DNA of 64,000 nucleotides from Cyclobacteriaceae bacterium (GCA_016786495.1 JAEUUJ010000018.1:124001-188000), one strand, 5' to 3'. Numbered from the stretch's first letter, positions 17,214 through 25,976 are shown. A program made the numbers and translations. The notes: generated by a model from the sequence alone, not told the origin.

Positions 17214-18233
17214 TTATCTCCAGGGAGCTTTTTGATATTGTGTAACGTAGGTTTGTCCGTCAAGCACGATCATCGGATCGTTGTTTTTCGGGTGATTTCT
17301 TTTTTCGAGCAAATAAGATCCGGAGCCATTACCCATCGAAGAGTTGTAATAAATCCGTGATCCATCGTACGACCAGGTGCCACGATCGCTGCCCTGTGAA
17401 TTGGTTCCGCCTGAGTATGCGTTGGTGTTCACACTTCGGGAAGACTCGCTGTAGTATTCATAGGTACCATCCGCCTTGAGCGTAATGCACTGTTCGCTGC
17501 TGCTTCCGCCATTGTTGTAGCTGTTTACATTTACATAGCACCACTTTCCAACCAGTTCCTGAGCGATGTTGCCACCTCCCGCGGGTTGCGAATATGCAGG
17601 AGCACTATTGTTCATACTCGCGGTGGCAGAAGGGTCGGGAATTGCTCCGTTCTTCGCATAATAAAATGTTTGCCCGTTAATGGTGAGCGCAAGTTGATTG
17701 CCATTTACCGCATATTGCATGGAACTACTGCCTTGCGCTGTTTGAATGCTGATGATGTTACCGGAAGTTTGATAAGGGAATACTTGTCCCTGGTAAACGC
17801 ATTGGTTCGCTTTTGTGAACTCAACAGTTTCGTTGTTGCCAAGCCAGACTCCCACAAGCGTATTGGTTACCGGTGCCGATTTGGCCACAGGTGTTGCTTG
17901 CGTTGATTCACTTCCCGCGTTGCCACGGGTAAAAACTACTTTGCCGTCAATATCTCCACCTGAAACGGTGAGTGAATTGCCGGCCAGTGTGTACGTATAG
18001 GTAGTTGTTGCACCGCCCGATGTAATCGAGAGCTTGTTGCCTTGGGTGGTGAACGAAATGTCGCTGCCGTCAAATTCTCCGCGGCCGTCGGCATTCAGGA
18101 TCAGCGTCATCTGCTGACCGTTACTGGAGTTTTGCCAGACGCCAAAAATTTTAGTTTGCTGAGTCTTCGCGCCAATCTGGGCGTACGTGAGCGCAGGAAT
18201 TACAGCGAGCAGGAGAAGGGTAAGTCTTTTCAT
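17214..18233 (-). CDS. Exported protein with three lipocalin-like repeats
   Basis: 339 aa with signal peptide (MKRLTLLLLAVIPALTYAQ). Three similar beta-rich units begin 'IFGVWQNSS', 'LVGVWLGNN' and 'LVGKWCYVN', each starting with the G-x-W hallmark of lipocalin-like domains and followed by 'L..DG.G' type strands. A Ser/Asn/Ala linker ('SATASMNNSAPAYSQPAGGG') separates units two and three. The gene ends 4 nt before the Tat aminotransferase start, so the two are translated from one mRNA. It could carry a small hydrophobic molecule, but that is a guess. Confidence 0.8.
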   Translation of the reverse strand: MKRLTLLLLAVIPALTYAQIGAKTQQTKIFGVWQNSSNGQQMTLILNADGRGEFDGSDISFTTQGNKLSITSGGATTTYTYTLAGNSLTVSGGDIDGKVVFTRGNAGSESTQATPVAKSAPVTNTLVGVWLGNNETVEFTKANQCVYQGQVFPYQTSGNIISIQTAQGSSSMQYAVNGNQLALTINGQTFYYAKNGAIPDPSATASMNNSAPAYSQPAGGGNIAQELVGKWCYVNVNSYNNGGSSSEQCITLKADGTYEYYSESSRSVNTNAYSGGTNSQGSDRGTWSYDGSRIYYNSSMGNGSGSYLLEKRNHPKNNDPMIVLDGQTYVTQYQKAPWR

Positions 18234-18281
18234 GGCCGTGGGTTGACACTGACCAAGATAAGGATTTTTTGAGGCTAAAAA

Positions 18282-18764
18282 TCAGAGAAATTTTTCGATG
18301 GTCCGCATCAGCGTTTGAAGGGCGGCTTCATCCGAAGCATCGAAATCGTTCAGTTTGTCGCTATCCACGTCCAGCACAAGAGCAACTTCCCCGTTCTTAA
18401 AAGCGGGCAGTACGATTTCGGATTTGGAAGCTGAACTGCAGGCAATATGTCCGGGAAACTGGTCGACATCCGGCACGATAATAACTTTCTTCTCCTTCCA
18501 GGATGCTCCGCAAACCCCTTTACCAAACGCAATGCGCGTACAGGCAATGGGTCCCTGAAAAGGGCCGAGTACCAGCTCGTTGTTTTTAACAATATAGAAT
18601 CCAACCCAGAAGAAATTCATGGCCTGTCTCAAGGCTGCCGCAATGTTTGAAAGATTGGCCACCACGTCTGGTTCGCCTGCGACAAGGGATTCAATCTGCG
18701 GAAGCAATGCATCGTATCGTTCCTGCTTGGTTGCAACTGCGGGGATAACAAGTTCTTCGGCCAC
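18282..18764 (-). CDS. msrC: Free methionine-(R)-sulfoxide reductase (GAF domain)
   Basis: 160-aa single GAF-domain enzyme that reduces free methionine-R-sulfoxide. Three cysteines stand where the family has its catalytic/resolving residues: 'GPIACTRIAFGKGVCGASW' and 'GHIACSSASKSEIVLP', together with the family block 'NFFWVGFYIV'. The final helix 'DEAALQTLMRTIEKFL' matches the usual end. It lies 10 nt downstream of ribD on the same strand and is likely co-transcribed. Confidence 0.93.
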   Translation of the reverse strand: MAEELVIPAVATKQERYDALLPQIESLVAGEPDVVANLSNIAAALRQAMNFFWVGFYIVKNNELVLGPFQGPIACTRIAFGKGVCGASWKEKKVIIVPDVDQFPGHIACSSASKSEIVLPAFKNGEVALVLDVDSDKLNDFDASDEAALQTLMRTIEKFL

Positions 18765-18774
18765 GTAAAAATTA

Positions 18775-19815
18775 TTAAGGTTGATAACGCGTATAAATAG
18801 ATACCGTATCGCTAAATACGGTTTCTTGTGAAATTAAGTTCCCGGAAATTTTTGGTGCGGAAATGCCCGACTCAAATTTCTCCGGAGCTGTAACTATCCG
18901 CGCCTCATCCCATAAACCGTTGTTTATAAACTGCTGAAGCGTTGTTGAGCCGCCTTCGATGATAACGGATTGAATATTTCTTTTAAAAAGATCGATAATC
19001 AGTTCTTCGATAAAAGATTGCTCATTCAGTTTTACGAACACAAGATTCTCCTGCGCTTCGTTTCGAACGGTGTTGTAGCAAATGGTTTTTTGTGAACCAT
19101 CAAATAGCGTAAGCGTCTTTGGCAATTTTCCATACCGGTCGATTACAACCCGAACCGGATTTCTTCCCACCCAGTCGCGAACGGTTAGTGCTGGATTGTC
19201 ATGCAAGGCAGTGCCGGAGCCGACAAGCACTGCGTCCTCTTCGCTGCGCCACTTGTGAACAAGCTTACGCGAGTGTTCGTTACTGATCCATTTCGAATCG
19301 AAATTTTCACGCGCAATAAAACCGTCAACTGTTTGTGCCCATTTTAAAATAATGTACGGACGTTTTCTTTCCATGAAAGTGAAGAAGCGCTTGTTTAGTT
19401 CGCGGCCCTTCTGCCCGAGTACGTTTGTAACGATTTCAATTCCGGCAGCCTGCAACTTTTGAATGCCTTTTCCGCTGACCAATGGATTGGGATCGGTATT
19501 GGCGATGACAACCTTTTTCACCTGATGACTAACCAGCATATCCGCACAGGGCGGGGTTTTTCCAAAATGCGCACAAGGTTCAAGGTTTACGTACACCGTA
19601 CTTTCTTTCAAAAGTGATTTATCCCGCACGGAGGCAACCGCATTTACCTCCGCATGCGCGGAACCGTAGACTTCGTGCCTGCCCTCACCAATAATTTTAT
19701 TTTCATGAACAATCACACATCCCACCAAAGGGTTTGGACTAACCGATCCCAGGCTGAGCTTGGCGAGATCAATCGCCCGCTGCATAAAAAGCTCGTCCGG
19801 GGAGGGGGAATTCAT
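18775..19815 (-). CDS. ribD: Bifunctional riboflavin biosynthesis deaminase/reductase RibD
   Basis: 346-aa enzyme for the second and third steps of riboflavin synthesis. The N-terminal cytidine-deaminase-like zinc site is 'HAEVNAV' and 'PCAHFGKTPPCADML' (residues about 50-95). The C-terminal reductase domain shows 'RPYIILKWAQTVDGFIA', 'VLVGSGTALHDNPALTVR' and 'SVIIEGGSTTLQQFINNGLWDE'. It is divergent from prmC with 39 nt between the two starts. Confidence 0.97.
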   Translation of the reverse strand: MNSPSPDELFMQRAIDLAKLSLGSVSPNPLVGCVIVHENKIIGEGRHEVYGSAHAEVNAVASVRDKSLLKESTVYVNLEPCAHFGKTPPCADMLVSHQVKKVVIANTDPNPLVSGKGIQKLQAAGIEIVTNVLGQKGRELNKRFFTFMERKRPYIILKWAQTVDGFIARENFDSKWISNEHSRKLVHKWRSEEDAVLVGSGTALHDNPALTVRDWVGRNPVRVVIDRYGKLPKTLTLFDGSQKTICYNTVRNEAQENLVFVKLNEQSFIEELIIDLFKRNIQSVIIEGGSTTLQQFINNGLWDEARIVTAPEKFESGISAPKISGNLISQETVFSDTVSIYTRYQP

Positions 19816-19854
19816 GTGTGAAACAATTGGTATACTTGCAAAGATTGTCAGGCC

Positions 19855-20700
19855 ATGATCAATTCCAAAGACTTATTCCGGGATTTGCGCAAGCGGATTA
19901 CGCTCGTGCAGGAAGCATCCGAAACAGAGAGCATCCTGCACCGGGTATTGGAAGAGGTTTCCGGAATTACCCGATCCGACATCATCAGTCAAAAAGCGGT
20001 CTCGTTGACAGCCCAGGAAATTTCCGCACTGGATTCGATCATCGACCGGATCAATACCAGCGAACCGGTTCAATACATTTTGGGTAAGGCTGATTTTTTT
20101 GGCCGGGAGTTTTTGGTCAACACTTCGGTGCTGATTCCTCGCCCCGAAACGGAATTACTGGTGGAGGAGGTGTTAACGCATGCGTCTAATACGTCCGGAA
20201 AGATTTTAGACATCGGTACAGGCAGTGGTTGTATTGCGGTCACGCTTTCGCGTGAACTTCCGAAAGCGGATGTTTACGCGTTCGACATCAGTGAAGAGGC
20301 ATTGCAAACAGCGCGATCAAATGCTGCACGTTTAAACGCAAATGTCACGTTTCAGCAGGTGGATATCCTGAAAGATGAAATTACGTTGCGTGATCTTGAT
20401 TGCATTGTGAGTAATCCGCCTTACGTGGCCGTATCAGAAAGAGATTCCATGCACGACAACGTGTTGAACTACGAACCTCACCTGGCATTGTTTGTTCCCG
20501 ATAATGATCCGCTTATTTTCTACAAGATTATTGCGACAAAAGGGAAAGAGGCCCTTAAATCAGGCGGACGGCTTGTTGTTGAAATTAATGAGCGCTTCGG
20601 AAAAGAGGTCTGTGCAGTTTTTGCCGGAGCGGGCTTTTCGGATGTTCGCATCATTAAAGATTTGCAAAACAAGAATAGAATCGTTTCCGCAGTTAAATGA
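19855..20700 (+). CDS. prmC: Peptide chain release factor N5-glutamine methyltransferase
   Basis: 281-aa SAM-dependent enzyme that methylates the Gln of the GGQ motif in RF1/RF2. SAM-binding 'ILDIGTGSGCIAVTL' (about residue 118), acidic loop 'VYAFDISEEALQTA' and catalytic 'DCIVSNPPYVAVSE' are present, with 'LIPRPETELLVEEVL' before the Rossmann domain, as in PrmC. The N-terminal helical domain is complete. Its TGA overlaps the ATG of the next gene (ATGA), implying translational coupling. Confidence 0.97.
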   Translation: MINSKDLFRDLRKRITLVQEASETESILHRVLEEVSGITRSDIISQKAVSLTAQEISALDSIIDRINTSEPVQYILGKADFFGREFLVNTSVLIPRPETELLVEEVLTHASNTSGKILDIGTGSGCIAVTLSRELPKADVYAFDISEEALQTARSNAARLNANVTFQQVDILKDEITLRDLDCIVSNPPYVAVSERDSMHDNVLNYEPHLALFVPDNDPLIFYKIIATKGKEALKSGGRLVVEINERFGKEVCAVFAGAGFSDVRIIKDLQNKNRIVSAVK

Positions 20701-21386
20701 TACCTCCTGTTTTAATCCTTCACGGTGCGCTGGGTTCGGCCTCGCAACTCGAGCCGGTAAGAGCGGCATTTGAAAATCACGGATTGAGCGTTCACAGCTT
20801 GAATTTATCGGGGCACGGGGGCGCTGCGTTTCAGCCTCAATTTGGAATTGAACAGTTTGCAGCAGATGTAAGGCAGTGGCTGGATATAAAATCAATCCGG
20901 ATGGTAAATATTTTCGGCTACAGCATGGGCGGATATGTAGCGCTTTGGCTTGCCCGGAATAATCCGGAACGGGTTGCTTCGATTGTTACGCTTGGTACCA
21001 AATTCGATTGGAGTATTGAGTCTGCAACGAAAGAAGTGCGCAAACTTAATCCTGAAAAAATAATGGAAAAGGTTCCCGCTTTCGCGCGGATCATGGAAAA
21101 GCGGCATGCGCCCAACGACTGGAAAGAACTCATCCAAAAAACATCGGTTATGATGACGGGGCTTGGCGAAAAGCCTTTGCTGACTCCTGAAATATTGAAA
21201 TCAGTGAACAACCCGACCTGGGTTTGCCTGGGCGATCAGGATGATATGGCCGACCGGCACTATTCAGAAGAAGTTGCCAGCCTGTTGCCAAATGGAAAAT
21301 TCCTGTTGCTTGAAAGCACCCCGCATCCGATCGAGAAAGTTTCGATGGAGAAACTCGCCGGCATCGCTACACAGGCTTTTCGTTAG
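20697..21386 (+). CDS. Alpha/beta hydrolase
   Basis: 229-aa alpha/beta-hydrolase fold protein. Oxyanion region 'ILHGALGSASQLEPV', nucleophile elbow 'IFGYSMGGYVALWLA' (G-Y-S-M-G, about residue 80), acid 'VCLGDQDDMADRHY' and catalytic His in 'LLESTPHPIEKV' form a complete triad. It starts inside the prmC stop (ATGA) and its stop shares TTAG with the convergent STN gene. Substrate unknown; the shape is like MenH/BioH-type esterases. Confidence 0.9.
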   Translation: MIPPVLILHGALGSASQLEPVRAAFENHGLSVHSLNLSGHGGAAFQPQFGIEQFAADVRQWLDIKSIRMVNIFGYSMGGYVALWLARNNPERVASIVTLGTKFDWSIESATKEVRKLNPEKIMEKVPAFARIMEKRHAPNDWKELIQKTSVMMTGLGEKPLLTPEILKSVNNPTWVCLGDQDDMADRHYSEEVASLLPNGKFLLLESTPHPIEKVSMEKLAGIATQAFR

Positions 21387-23152
21387 AAGAACCGGATGGC
21401 TCCTTTGAAGCCCCACCACATCGTGAGGTGTGTATCGTTATTGTAGTTATGTTCTTTGATGATTTCAGGCCGGTAGTTGGTGAAGATGTCATAATAGCCA
21501 TCGTAAGAATTTTTGGTCAGATACCCGTTCAGTGTAATACCGAATGCGATTCCAATGCGGTCGAACGGCTGAACCTCTAACCCCAGGTATGCCTTATTTA
21601 ACAGGTTGATCGCGCGGGTAAACTCACCTTTGTTTAACTGATTACATGTTAAGTCGAAATTCAGGTAAAGCCAGGAGAAGATTTCCGGAGCGGTACCGAA
21701 TCCGTAACCGAACGTCCACTCGGTGCTGCGGTCTGTATCGTTCGGATCGCTTTCGGGTTTGATACCGAACGTGAAAATGTTATAGAATTTCTGCGTACCC
21801 GTGCGGAAAGCGATGTTGGTGTAGAAAATTTCATCGGCAGAGATTTCAAGTTTGTGGTACCCGTCTCGTACGTAACTCACAAAACCGATTGGCACTCCGC
21901 GCAATGTGTCTGCTACGTTAATTAGTCCGATCTGCATCCCTTTTAAATTGCTTGCGTAGTTAACAATCGGCGCAATCTGAATGCCTTTCATTCTGCGCTT
22001 GCTGATGTTGGTTATTCCGGAAATCTGTGCGCCTTTGAATTGTTTGGTTTGTACGTTCGCAATCCCTGCTATCTGAGCCCCGTACGACCGGCCGTTGTTA
22101 ACGTTAACAATACCCGCTGCCTGAAAACCTTTCAATCCTTTTCGGTTCGTATTGAACAGTCCCGCTGCCTGGAAGCCGCGCATCCGGCCTTCATTAAAAT
22201 TCATCAGTCCGGCAACCTGCATATAAGAAACGTCCAGCAGATCAATGTTGAACAGCCCGCCTACTTCAACTATTCGGGTTCCCGCTGAATAACCACCTAA
22301 CACATTGAATGAAAAATCATTGATTGTTCTGGCGGATTCTTTGCCATTCGTACCCACAAACGGTACAAATGAAACTTGTGCTTTGCGGTACTGCAGTGTA
22401 TCGCGCATGCTTTTGGTGTTCCACACGGGCTCAATCGCATGTGACGAGTCGGCCGGCAAGTCCATAACTACAGGTGGCGAGAACACAGTGTCCTGTACAA
22501 CTTTGGTAATGGTATCATACTTGATAATAACGGGAGGTACTTCCGGTTTTGTCTCAGGCGAAAGTGAAACATTGATAAAGGCGTAGGTATCTTCTTTCAG
22601 TAAGATCAGTGTATCGGTATAGCTTTTTCTGCTGATGGCGAGACGGTTTTCTTCCTGCGGATCTTTTAGCATCATGTTAAAGTATCCGAACTCATTGGTT
22701 ACCGCAGCGGTGAACGTACGCGTGTCATAGATGCTTACACCGGAGATTTTTTCACCGGTTGCCGAATTCAGCACATACCCGTTGATGAAGAAAGGATTTT
22801 TCGGCTGAACGGTTGAAGAAGTCTTTTCAGGTGTTGACGGAACTTTAGCGAGTATGATATACTTTCCTTTCTCCTTGAATGAAACTTTGCCTTTGAAAAT
22901 CTGTTCGAGAATTTCGCGAACGGTTTTCGACTTGTACGAAGCTGTGATATTCTGCTCAATGTCGATATCCGAAGAGGTGTACGAGAATGTGATTTTTGTT
23001 TCCCGGGAGATTTTTTTCAACGCTTTTTCGATCGATTCTTCCCGGAATTCAATCGTGAGGGTCTTTTCCAGTAAGGGTACGTTCTGTGCATTGATTCCCA
23101 GTGAAATGCACAAAGCAATCAGCGTCAAACAAAATCTATTTCGTACAGCCAT
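21383..23152 (-). CDS. STN-domain protein with carboxypeptidase-like domain and 16-residue surface repeats
   Basis: About 589 aa (an alternative ATG at 23173 adds 7). Signal peptide ('RFCLTLIALCISLGINAQ'), then an STN domain ('LTIEFREESIEKALKKISRE ... IFKGKVSFKEKGKYIIL'), the module TonB receptors use to signal to FecR. Next is a CarboxypepD_reg-like domain ('FFINGYVLNSATGEKISGVS'), a proline-rich linker, and about eight 16-residue repeats ('GFQAAGLFN', 'GAQIAGIAN'), resembling the LA_2272-type surface repeat, then a beta-rich C-terminus probably in the outer membrane. There is no TonB plug or full receptor barrel. Its start overlaps the end of fecR by 17 nt. Likely the signal-input partner of the FecR/sigma pair upstream. 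Confidence 0.85.
   Translation of the reverse strand: MAVRNRFCLTLIALCISLGINAQNVPLLEKTLTIEFREESIEKALKKISRETKITFSYTSSDIDIEQNITASYKSKTVREILEQIFKGKVSFKEKGKYIILAKVPSTPEKTSSTVQPKNPFFINGYVLNSATGEKISGVSIYDTRTFTAAVTNEFGYFNMMLKDPQEENRLAISRKSYTDTLILLKEDTYAFINVSLSPETKPEVPPVIIKYDTITKVVQDTVFSPPVVMDLPADSSHAIEPVWNTKSMRDTLQYRKAQVSFVPFVGTNGKESARTINDFSFNVLGGYSAGTRIVEVGGLFNIDLLDVSYMQVAGLMNFNEGRMRGFQAAGLFNTNRKGLKGFQAAGIVNVNNGRSYGAQIAGIANVQTKQFKGAQISGITNISKRRMKGIQIAPIVNYASNLKGMQIGLINVADTLRGVPIGFVSYVRDGYHKLEISADEIFYTNIAFRTGTQKFYNIFTFGIKPESDPNDTDRSTEWTFGYGFGTAPEIFSWLYLNFDLTCNQLNKGEFTRAINLLNKAYLGLEVQPFDRIGIAFGITLNGYLTKNSYDGYYDIFTNYRPEIIKEHNYNNDTHLTMWWGFKGAIRFF
21870..22265 (-). repeat. Coding repeat: about eight 16-aa units
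   Basis: On the minus strand the STN protein contains consecutive units ending in 'AGLFN', 'AGIVN', 'AGIAN', 'SGITN', 'APIVN', 'GLIN', each preceded by G-x-Q. The period is 16 residues (48 nt), degraded in the last units. Confidence 0.75.
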
Positions 23153-24119
23153 TTCCGTTAAGCGTGATTTCATGTTCGGTTTTTTCGAGGGTGAGGGATA
23201 AGGTTTCAGCGATTACTTCCGCGATCATGTCAATGGTCTCATGACGAAACGTTACCGTGATGCGGCAGTTCTCCAGGGCCGGGTTCTCCAGCTTCAGTTT
23301 GATGTCGTACACTTCATTAATCGATTCAATTACTTCACTTAAGTGCGTATTGTCGAATACGAAAATCTGGGTCTTGTAAGCCAGCGTGTTTTCGGAAGTT
23401 TCCGTGAGCCGGATGAATTTCCCTGTGGATTTCATGTAAATGCCCGTCTCGTGTTCTTTCAGCCGCAATCCGGAATCCAGCGGTGTATAGAAAATCACTT
23501 CACCTGTTTCGACATACACTTCTACCGAATCGCTTTCGGGATAGGCTTTTACGTTGAACGATGTTCCGATGTCTTTGATCAGCAAACCATTTACTTCCAG
23601 CAAAAACTGCTGATCGGGCTTTTCAGCGATGTTGAAATACGCTTCGCCTTTCAAGGCGGTTTTACGCAGACGTTTAATCGGATCGTAGTGATAATTAACC
23701 TCGGTATTTTTGTTTAAGAATACCGCGGTTCCGTCAGGCAACGATTTTTCTTCGGTGACTGACTGCGCCACAACAACCGTTTTGTCCTGTGGCGTGAGGA
23801 ATTTTTGATACGCAACTATTCCCGCAACGAGGATGATCGCAACGGAAGCGGCTATTCGCCAGCTAAGGCGTATAACTTTCCCCTGATTTTTCTTTTGAAT
23901 TTTTTGTTTGAGCTGAACCCACGCTGCATCGGTATCGAAAACCTCGTGATGCTTCAACTCCAGGCTTTTTTCGAATACCGTTTTAAAGTGCGCGTAGTGT
24001 TTTTGATTTTCAGCCGATAGTTCAATCCAACGGTTGAGCACGACTTTCTCCGCTGCAGAAATTTCACCTGAGAGGTCTTTGCCAATGAGTGTGTCAATAT
24101 CGTTGTAGTCGAAATTCAA
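23136..24119 (-). CDS. FecR-family anti-sigma factor
   Basis: 327-aa inner-membrane regulator. The cytoplasmic N-terminal part ('IDTLIGKDLSGEISAAEKVVLNRWIELSAENQKHY') is the anti-sigma segment, followed by one membrane helix ('IAASVAIILVAGIVAYQKF', about residues 88-106) and a periplasmic FecR domain ('SLPDGTAVFLNKNTEVNYHY', 'ALKGEAYFNIAE', 'DIGTSFNVKAYPESDSVEVYVETGEV') with a C-terminal DUF4974-like part. It starts 5 nt after the sigma factor stop and overlaps the STN gene. It probably holds the ECF sigma until the STN protein signals. Confidence 0.94.
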   Translation of the reverse strand: MNFDYNDIDTLIGKDLSGEISAAEKVVLNRWIELSAENQKHYAHFKTVFEKSLELKHHEVFDTDAAWVQLKQKIQKKNQGKVIRLSWRIAASVAIILVAGIVAYQKFLTPQDKTVVVAQSVTEEKSLPDGTAVFLNKNTEVNYHYDPIKRLRKTALKGEAYFNIAEKPDQQFLLEVNGLLIKDIGTSFNVKAYPESDSVEVYVETGEVIFYTPLDSGLRLKEHETGIYMKSTGKFIRLTETSENTLAYKTQIFVFDNTHLSEVIESINEVYDIKLKLENPALENCRITVTFRHETIDMIAEVIAETLSLTLEKTEHEITLNGNGCTK

Positions 24120-24124
24120 AATTC

Positions 24125-24688
24125 TTATCGGATCAGGTTATCCAGCATCAATAGAAATAAGATCGGCAGGTAGTCGCGAAGCTGTTCGCGCATAATTTTC
24201 AATGCCTTTCCGATTTGATTCTCCACCGTTTTCACGGAAAGATTTAATTCGGCTGCGATCTCGGCATATTTCAATTCTTCAAAGCGGCTCATCGTGAAAA
24301 TCACGCGGCATTGTTCCGGTAACTTTTGTAAAGCGGCCGCAATGCGTTTCGAAAGCTCGTCCGACTCCAGCGGCTGGGTTGAATCGGCCGGGTTGGTCGT
24401 CAGCAACTTTTCCTGGGCATATTTTTCCTGCATCTTCTTTCGGGTTAGGTGATTCAGGCTGGCATTACGCACCATACTGAACAAATAAGCCTTTACAGAT
24501 GTGTGCACATCCAGGGAGTGGCGTTTCTCCCAAAATGCCAGGAAAACAGATTGCACAATTTCCTCAGCTTCATCGTGGTCGCGCAGGTACGTGCAGGCGT
24601 AGTTGCACAGCACTCCGTAGTGCTGGCGAAAAACTGCTTCAAAAGCAGCCTCGTTGCCCGGTACCGATTCTTTTTGCGACAATTCCAC
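24125..24688 (-). CDS. ECF RNA polymerase sigma factor (FecI-like, Bacteroidota family)
   Basis: 187-aa ECF sigma. Region 2 is 'AVFRQHYGVLCNYACTYLRDHDEAEEIVQSVFLAFWEKR' and region 4 is 'LPEQCRVIFTMSRFEELKYAEIAAELNLSVKTVENQIGKAL', the latter with the typical helix-turn-helix. A hydrophobic C-terminal tail ('YLPILFLLMLDNLI') is common in this Bacteroidota group. First gene of the three-gene sigma/FecR/STN operon. The start at 24688 is the TTG/ATG region before MELSQKE and is the least certain part. Confidence 0.93.
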   Translation of the reverse strand: MELSQKESVPGNEAAFEAVFRQHYGVLCNYACTYLRDHDEAEEIVQSVFLAFWEKRHSLDVHTSVKAYLFSMVRNASLNHLTRKKMQEKYAQEKLLTTNPADSTQPLESDELSKRIAAALQKLPEQCRVIFTMSRFEELKYAEIAAELNLSVKTVENQIGKALKIMREQLRDYLPILFLLMLDNLIR

Positions 24689-24767
24689 TGCACGTTAGTT
24701 CATGCAAGTTACCCAAAGCATTTGGAGCTAAGACAAGCGAGAAGCAGGATACCCCTATCGAGGTGAA

Positions 24768-25322
24768 TTAATTTATTTCGCAGACCCAGAAACTGTTTTC
24801 GCGGGTAACGGTAACAATGCCCTCGTTTTCTACAGGCCGTTCAGAATGTGCGTCCGGTGGATAGAACAGCAGGGTCGTGCCGGCCGGCAGCCATTTTTCA
24901 AAGTGACCGGAGCGGATAAACACCCAACGTCTTCCTTCGCGGATCACCGCCAGGTCCAGGGACGCGAATTTTTCAAATGATTCGAGGTTGTCGCCAGACA
25001 GGATGTTAACGGAATTTTGTTTAGATGCCACCAGAAAATGCAGCGCAGTATCGGCCGCATCGTTGCCGGAAGTTGTGGTAAGAATTTTCACCGGAGCCTG
25101 GTCGTATAATGCAAGCTTCCATTTTTCAAGGTTGTCTTGACGCACAATGGCTACATCAATCTTGATACCCCACGTTAGAACCTGATCAAGCGCGTGTTCC
25201 GTAACAATTACCGTGGGGCTCCACTCCAGAAGCTGCTGAGCGGTCTCTAAGTTTTCGGCTGAGGCATCATCCATCACGAGGGCCGGCTCCTGATCTTCCC
25301 GTATAATATGGTGTGACGACAT
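24768..25322 (-). CDS. Thiamine-pyrophosphokinase-like protein, apparently degenerate
   Basis: About 184 aa from the Met of 'MSSHHIIREDQEPALVM'; the alternative Met at 25349 adds 9 residues. The frame extends further upstream, but that region overlaps the divergent DUF4254 gene. The order of strands ('PTVIVTEHALDQVLTWGIKIDVAIV', 'VKILTTTSGNDAADTALHFLV', 'SVNILSG') recalls the TPK catalytic domain, with 'NDAADTALHF' standing where TPK has its D-x-x-K-T-D stretch, but the usual G-D-[FL]-D-S motif is not present ('VAIVRQDNLEKW'). So kinase activity is doubtful. Divergent from the DUF4254/GT9 pair with about 39 nt between starts. Confidence 0.6.
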   Translation of the reverse strand: MSSHHIIREDQEPALVMDDASAENLETAQQLLEWSPTVIVTEHALDQVLTWGIKIDVAIVRQDNLEKWKLALYDQAPVKILTTTSGNDAADTALHFLVASKQNSVNILSGDNLESFEKFASLDLAVIREGRRWVFIRSGHFEKWLPAGTTLLFYPPDAHSERPVENEGIVTVTRENSFWVCEIN

Positions 25323-25361
25323 GCAGGTAAAATACGTAACTTGCGCCATAAATGTACGTGC

Positions 25362-25976
25362 ATGCTTAACGCCAATCAATGTTACGATGCTTTTCAGCGA
25401 AGTATTGACGATTATCACCTCACCGATAACGTAGATGCTCCGGTTAAAAACCCGTATCAGACAGGAAGTTTCGAACACTTGCTTTATGCAAAAAACTGGA
25501 TCGACACCGTTCAGTGGCACCTGGAAGACATTATTCGCCTGCCGGAAATAAACCCGGTGGAAGCCTTACAGATAAAAAGACGGATTGATAAATCGAACCA
25601 GGACCGGACCGATATGGTTGAAAAAATGGACGATTACTTTTTGGATCAATTTAAAGGCGTCACCCCAAAATCATCCGCAAAAATTAATTCGGAGACTCCC
25701 GCATGGTTGCTCGACCGCATGAGCATTCTGTTGCTGAAGATTTATCACATGAAAGAGCAGACGGAAAGAACGGATGCATCGGCCGAACACATCGCAAAAT
25801 GTAAAGCCAAACTTGACGTTCTCCTGGAGCAGCGCAGCGATATGCAGCTTGCCTTCGACCAGTTGATGGACGACATCCGGTCGGGCGATCGCAAAATGAA
25901 AGTATACCGGCAAATGAAAATGTATAACGATGCATCGCTCAATCCGATGCTGTATCAGAATGCGGTAAAGAAGTAA
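25362..25976 (+). CDS. DUF4254 family protein
   Basis: About 204 aa, starting at 'MLNANQCYDAF'. Helical, soluble, without signal peptide. The block 'NWIDTVQWHLEDIIRLPEI ... ALQIKRRIDKSNQDRTDMVEKMDDYF' is the family hallmark as I recall it for DUF4254, which is typically found beside heptosyltransferase-like genes, as here: the GT9 gene begins 18 nt after this stop. A role in LPS or lipo-oligosaccharide assembly is suggested only by that neighbourhood. Confidence 0.8.
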   Translation: MLNANQCYDAFQRSIDDYHLTDNVDAPVKNPYQTGSFEHLLYAKNWIDTVQWHLEDIIRLPEINPVEALQIKRRIDKSNQDRTDMVEKMDDYFLDQFKGVTPKSSAKINSETPAWLLDRMSILLLKIYHMKEQTERTDASAEHIAKCKAKLDVLLEQRSDMQLAFDQLMDDIRSGDRKMKVYRQMKMYNDASLNPMLYQNAVKK

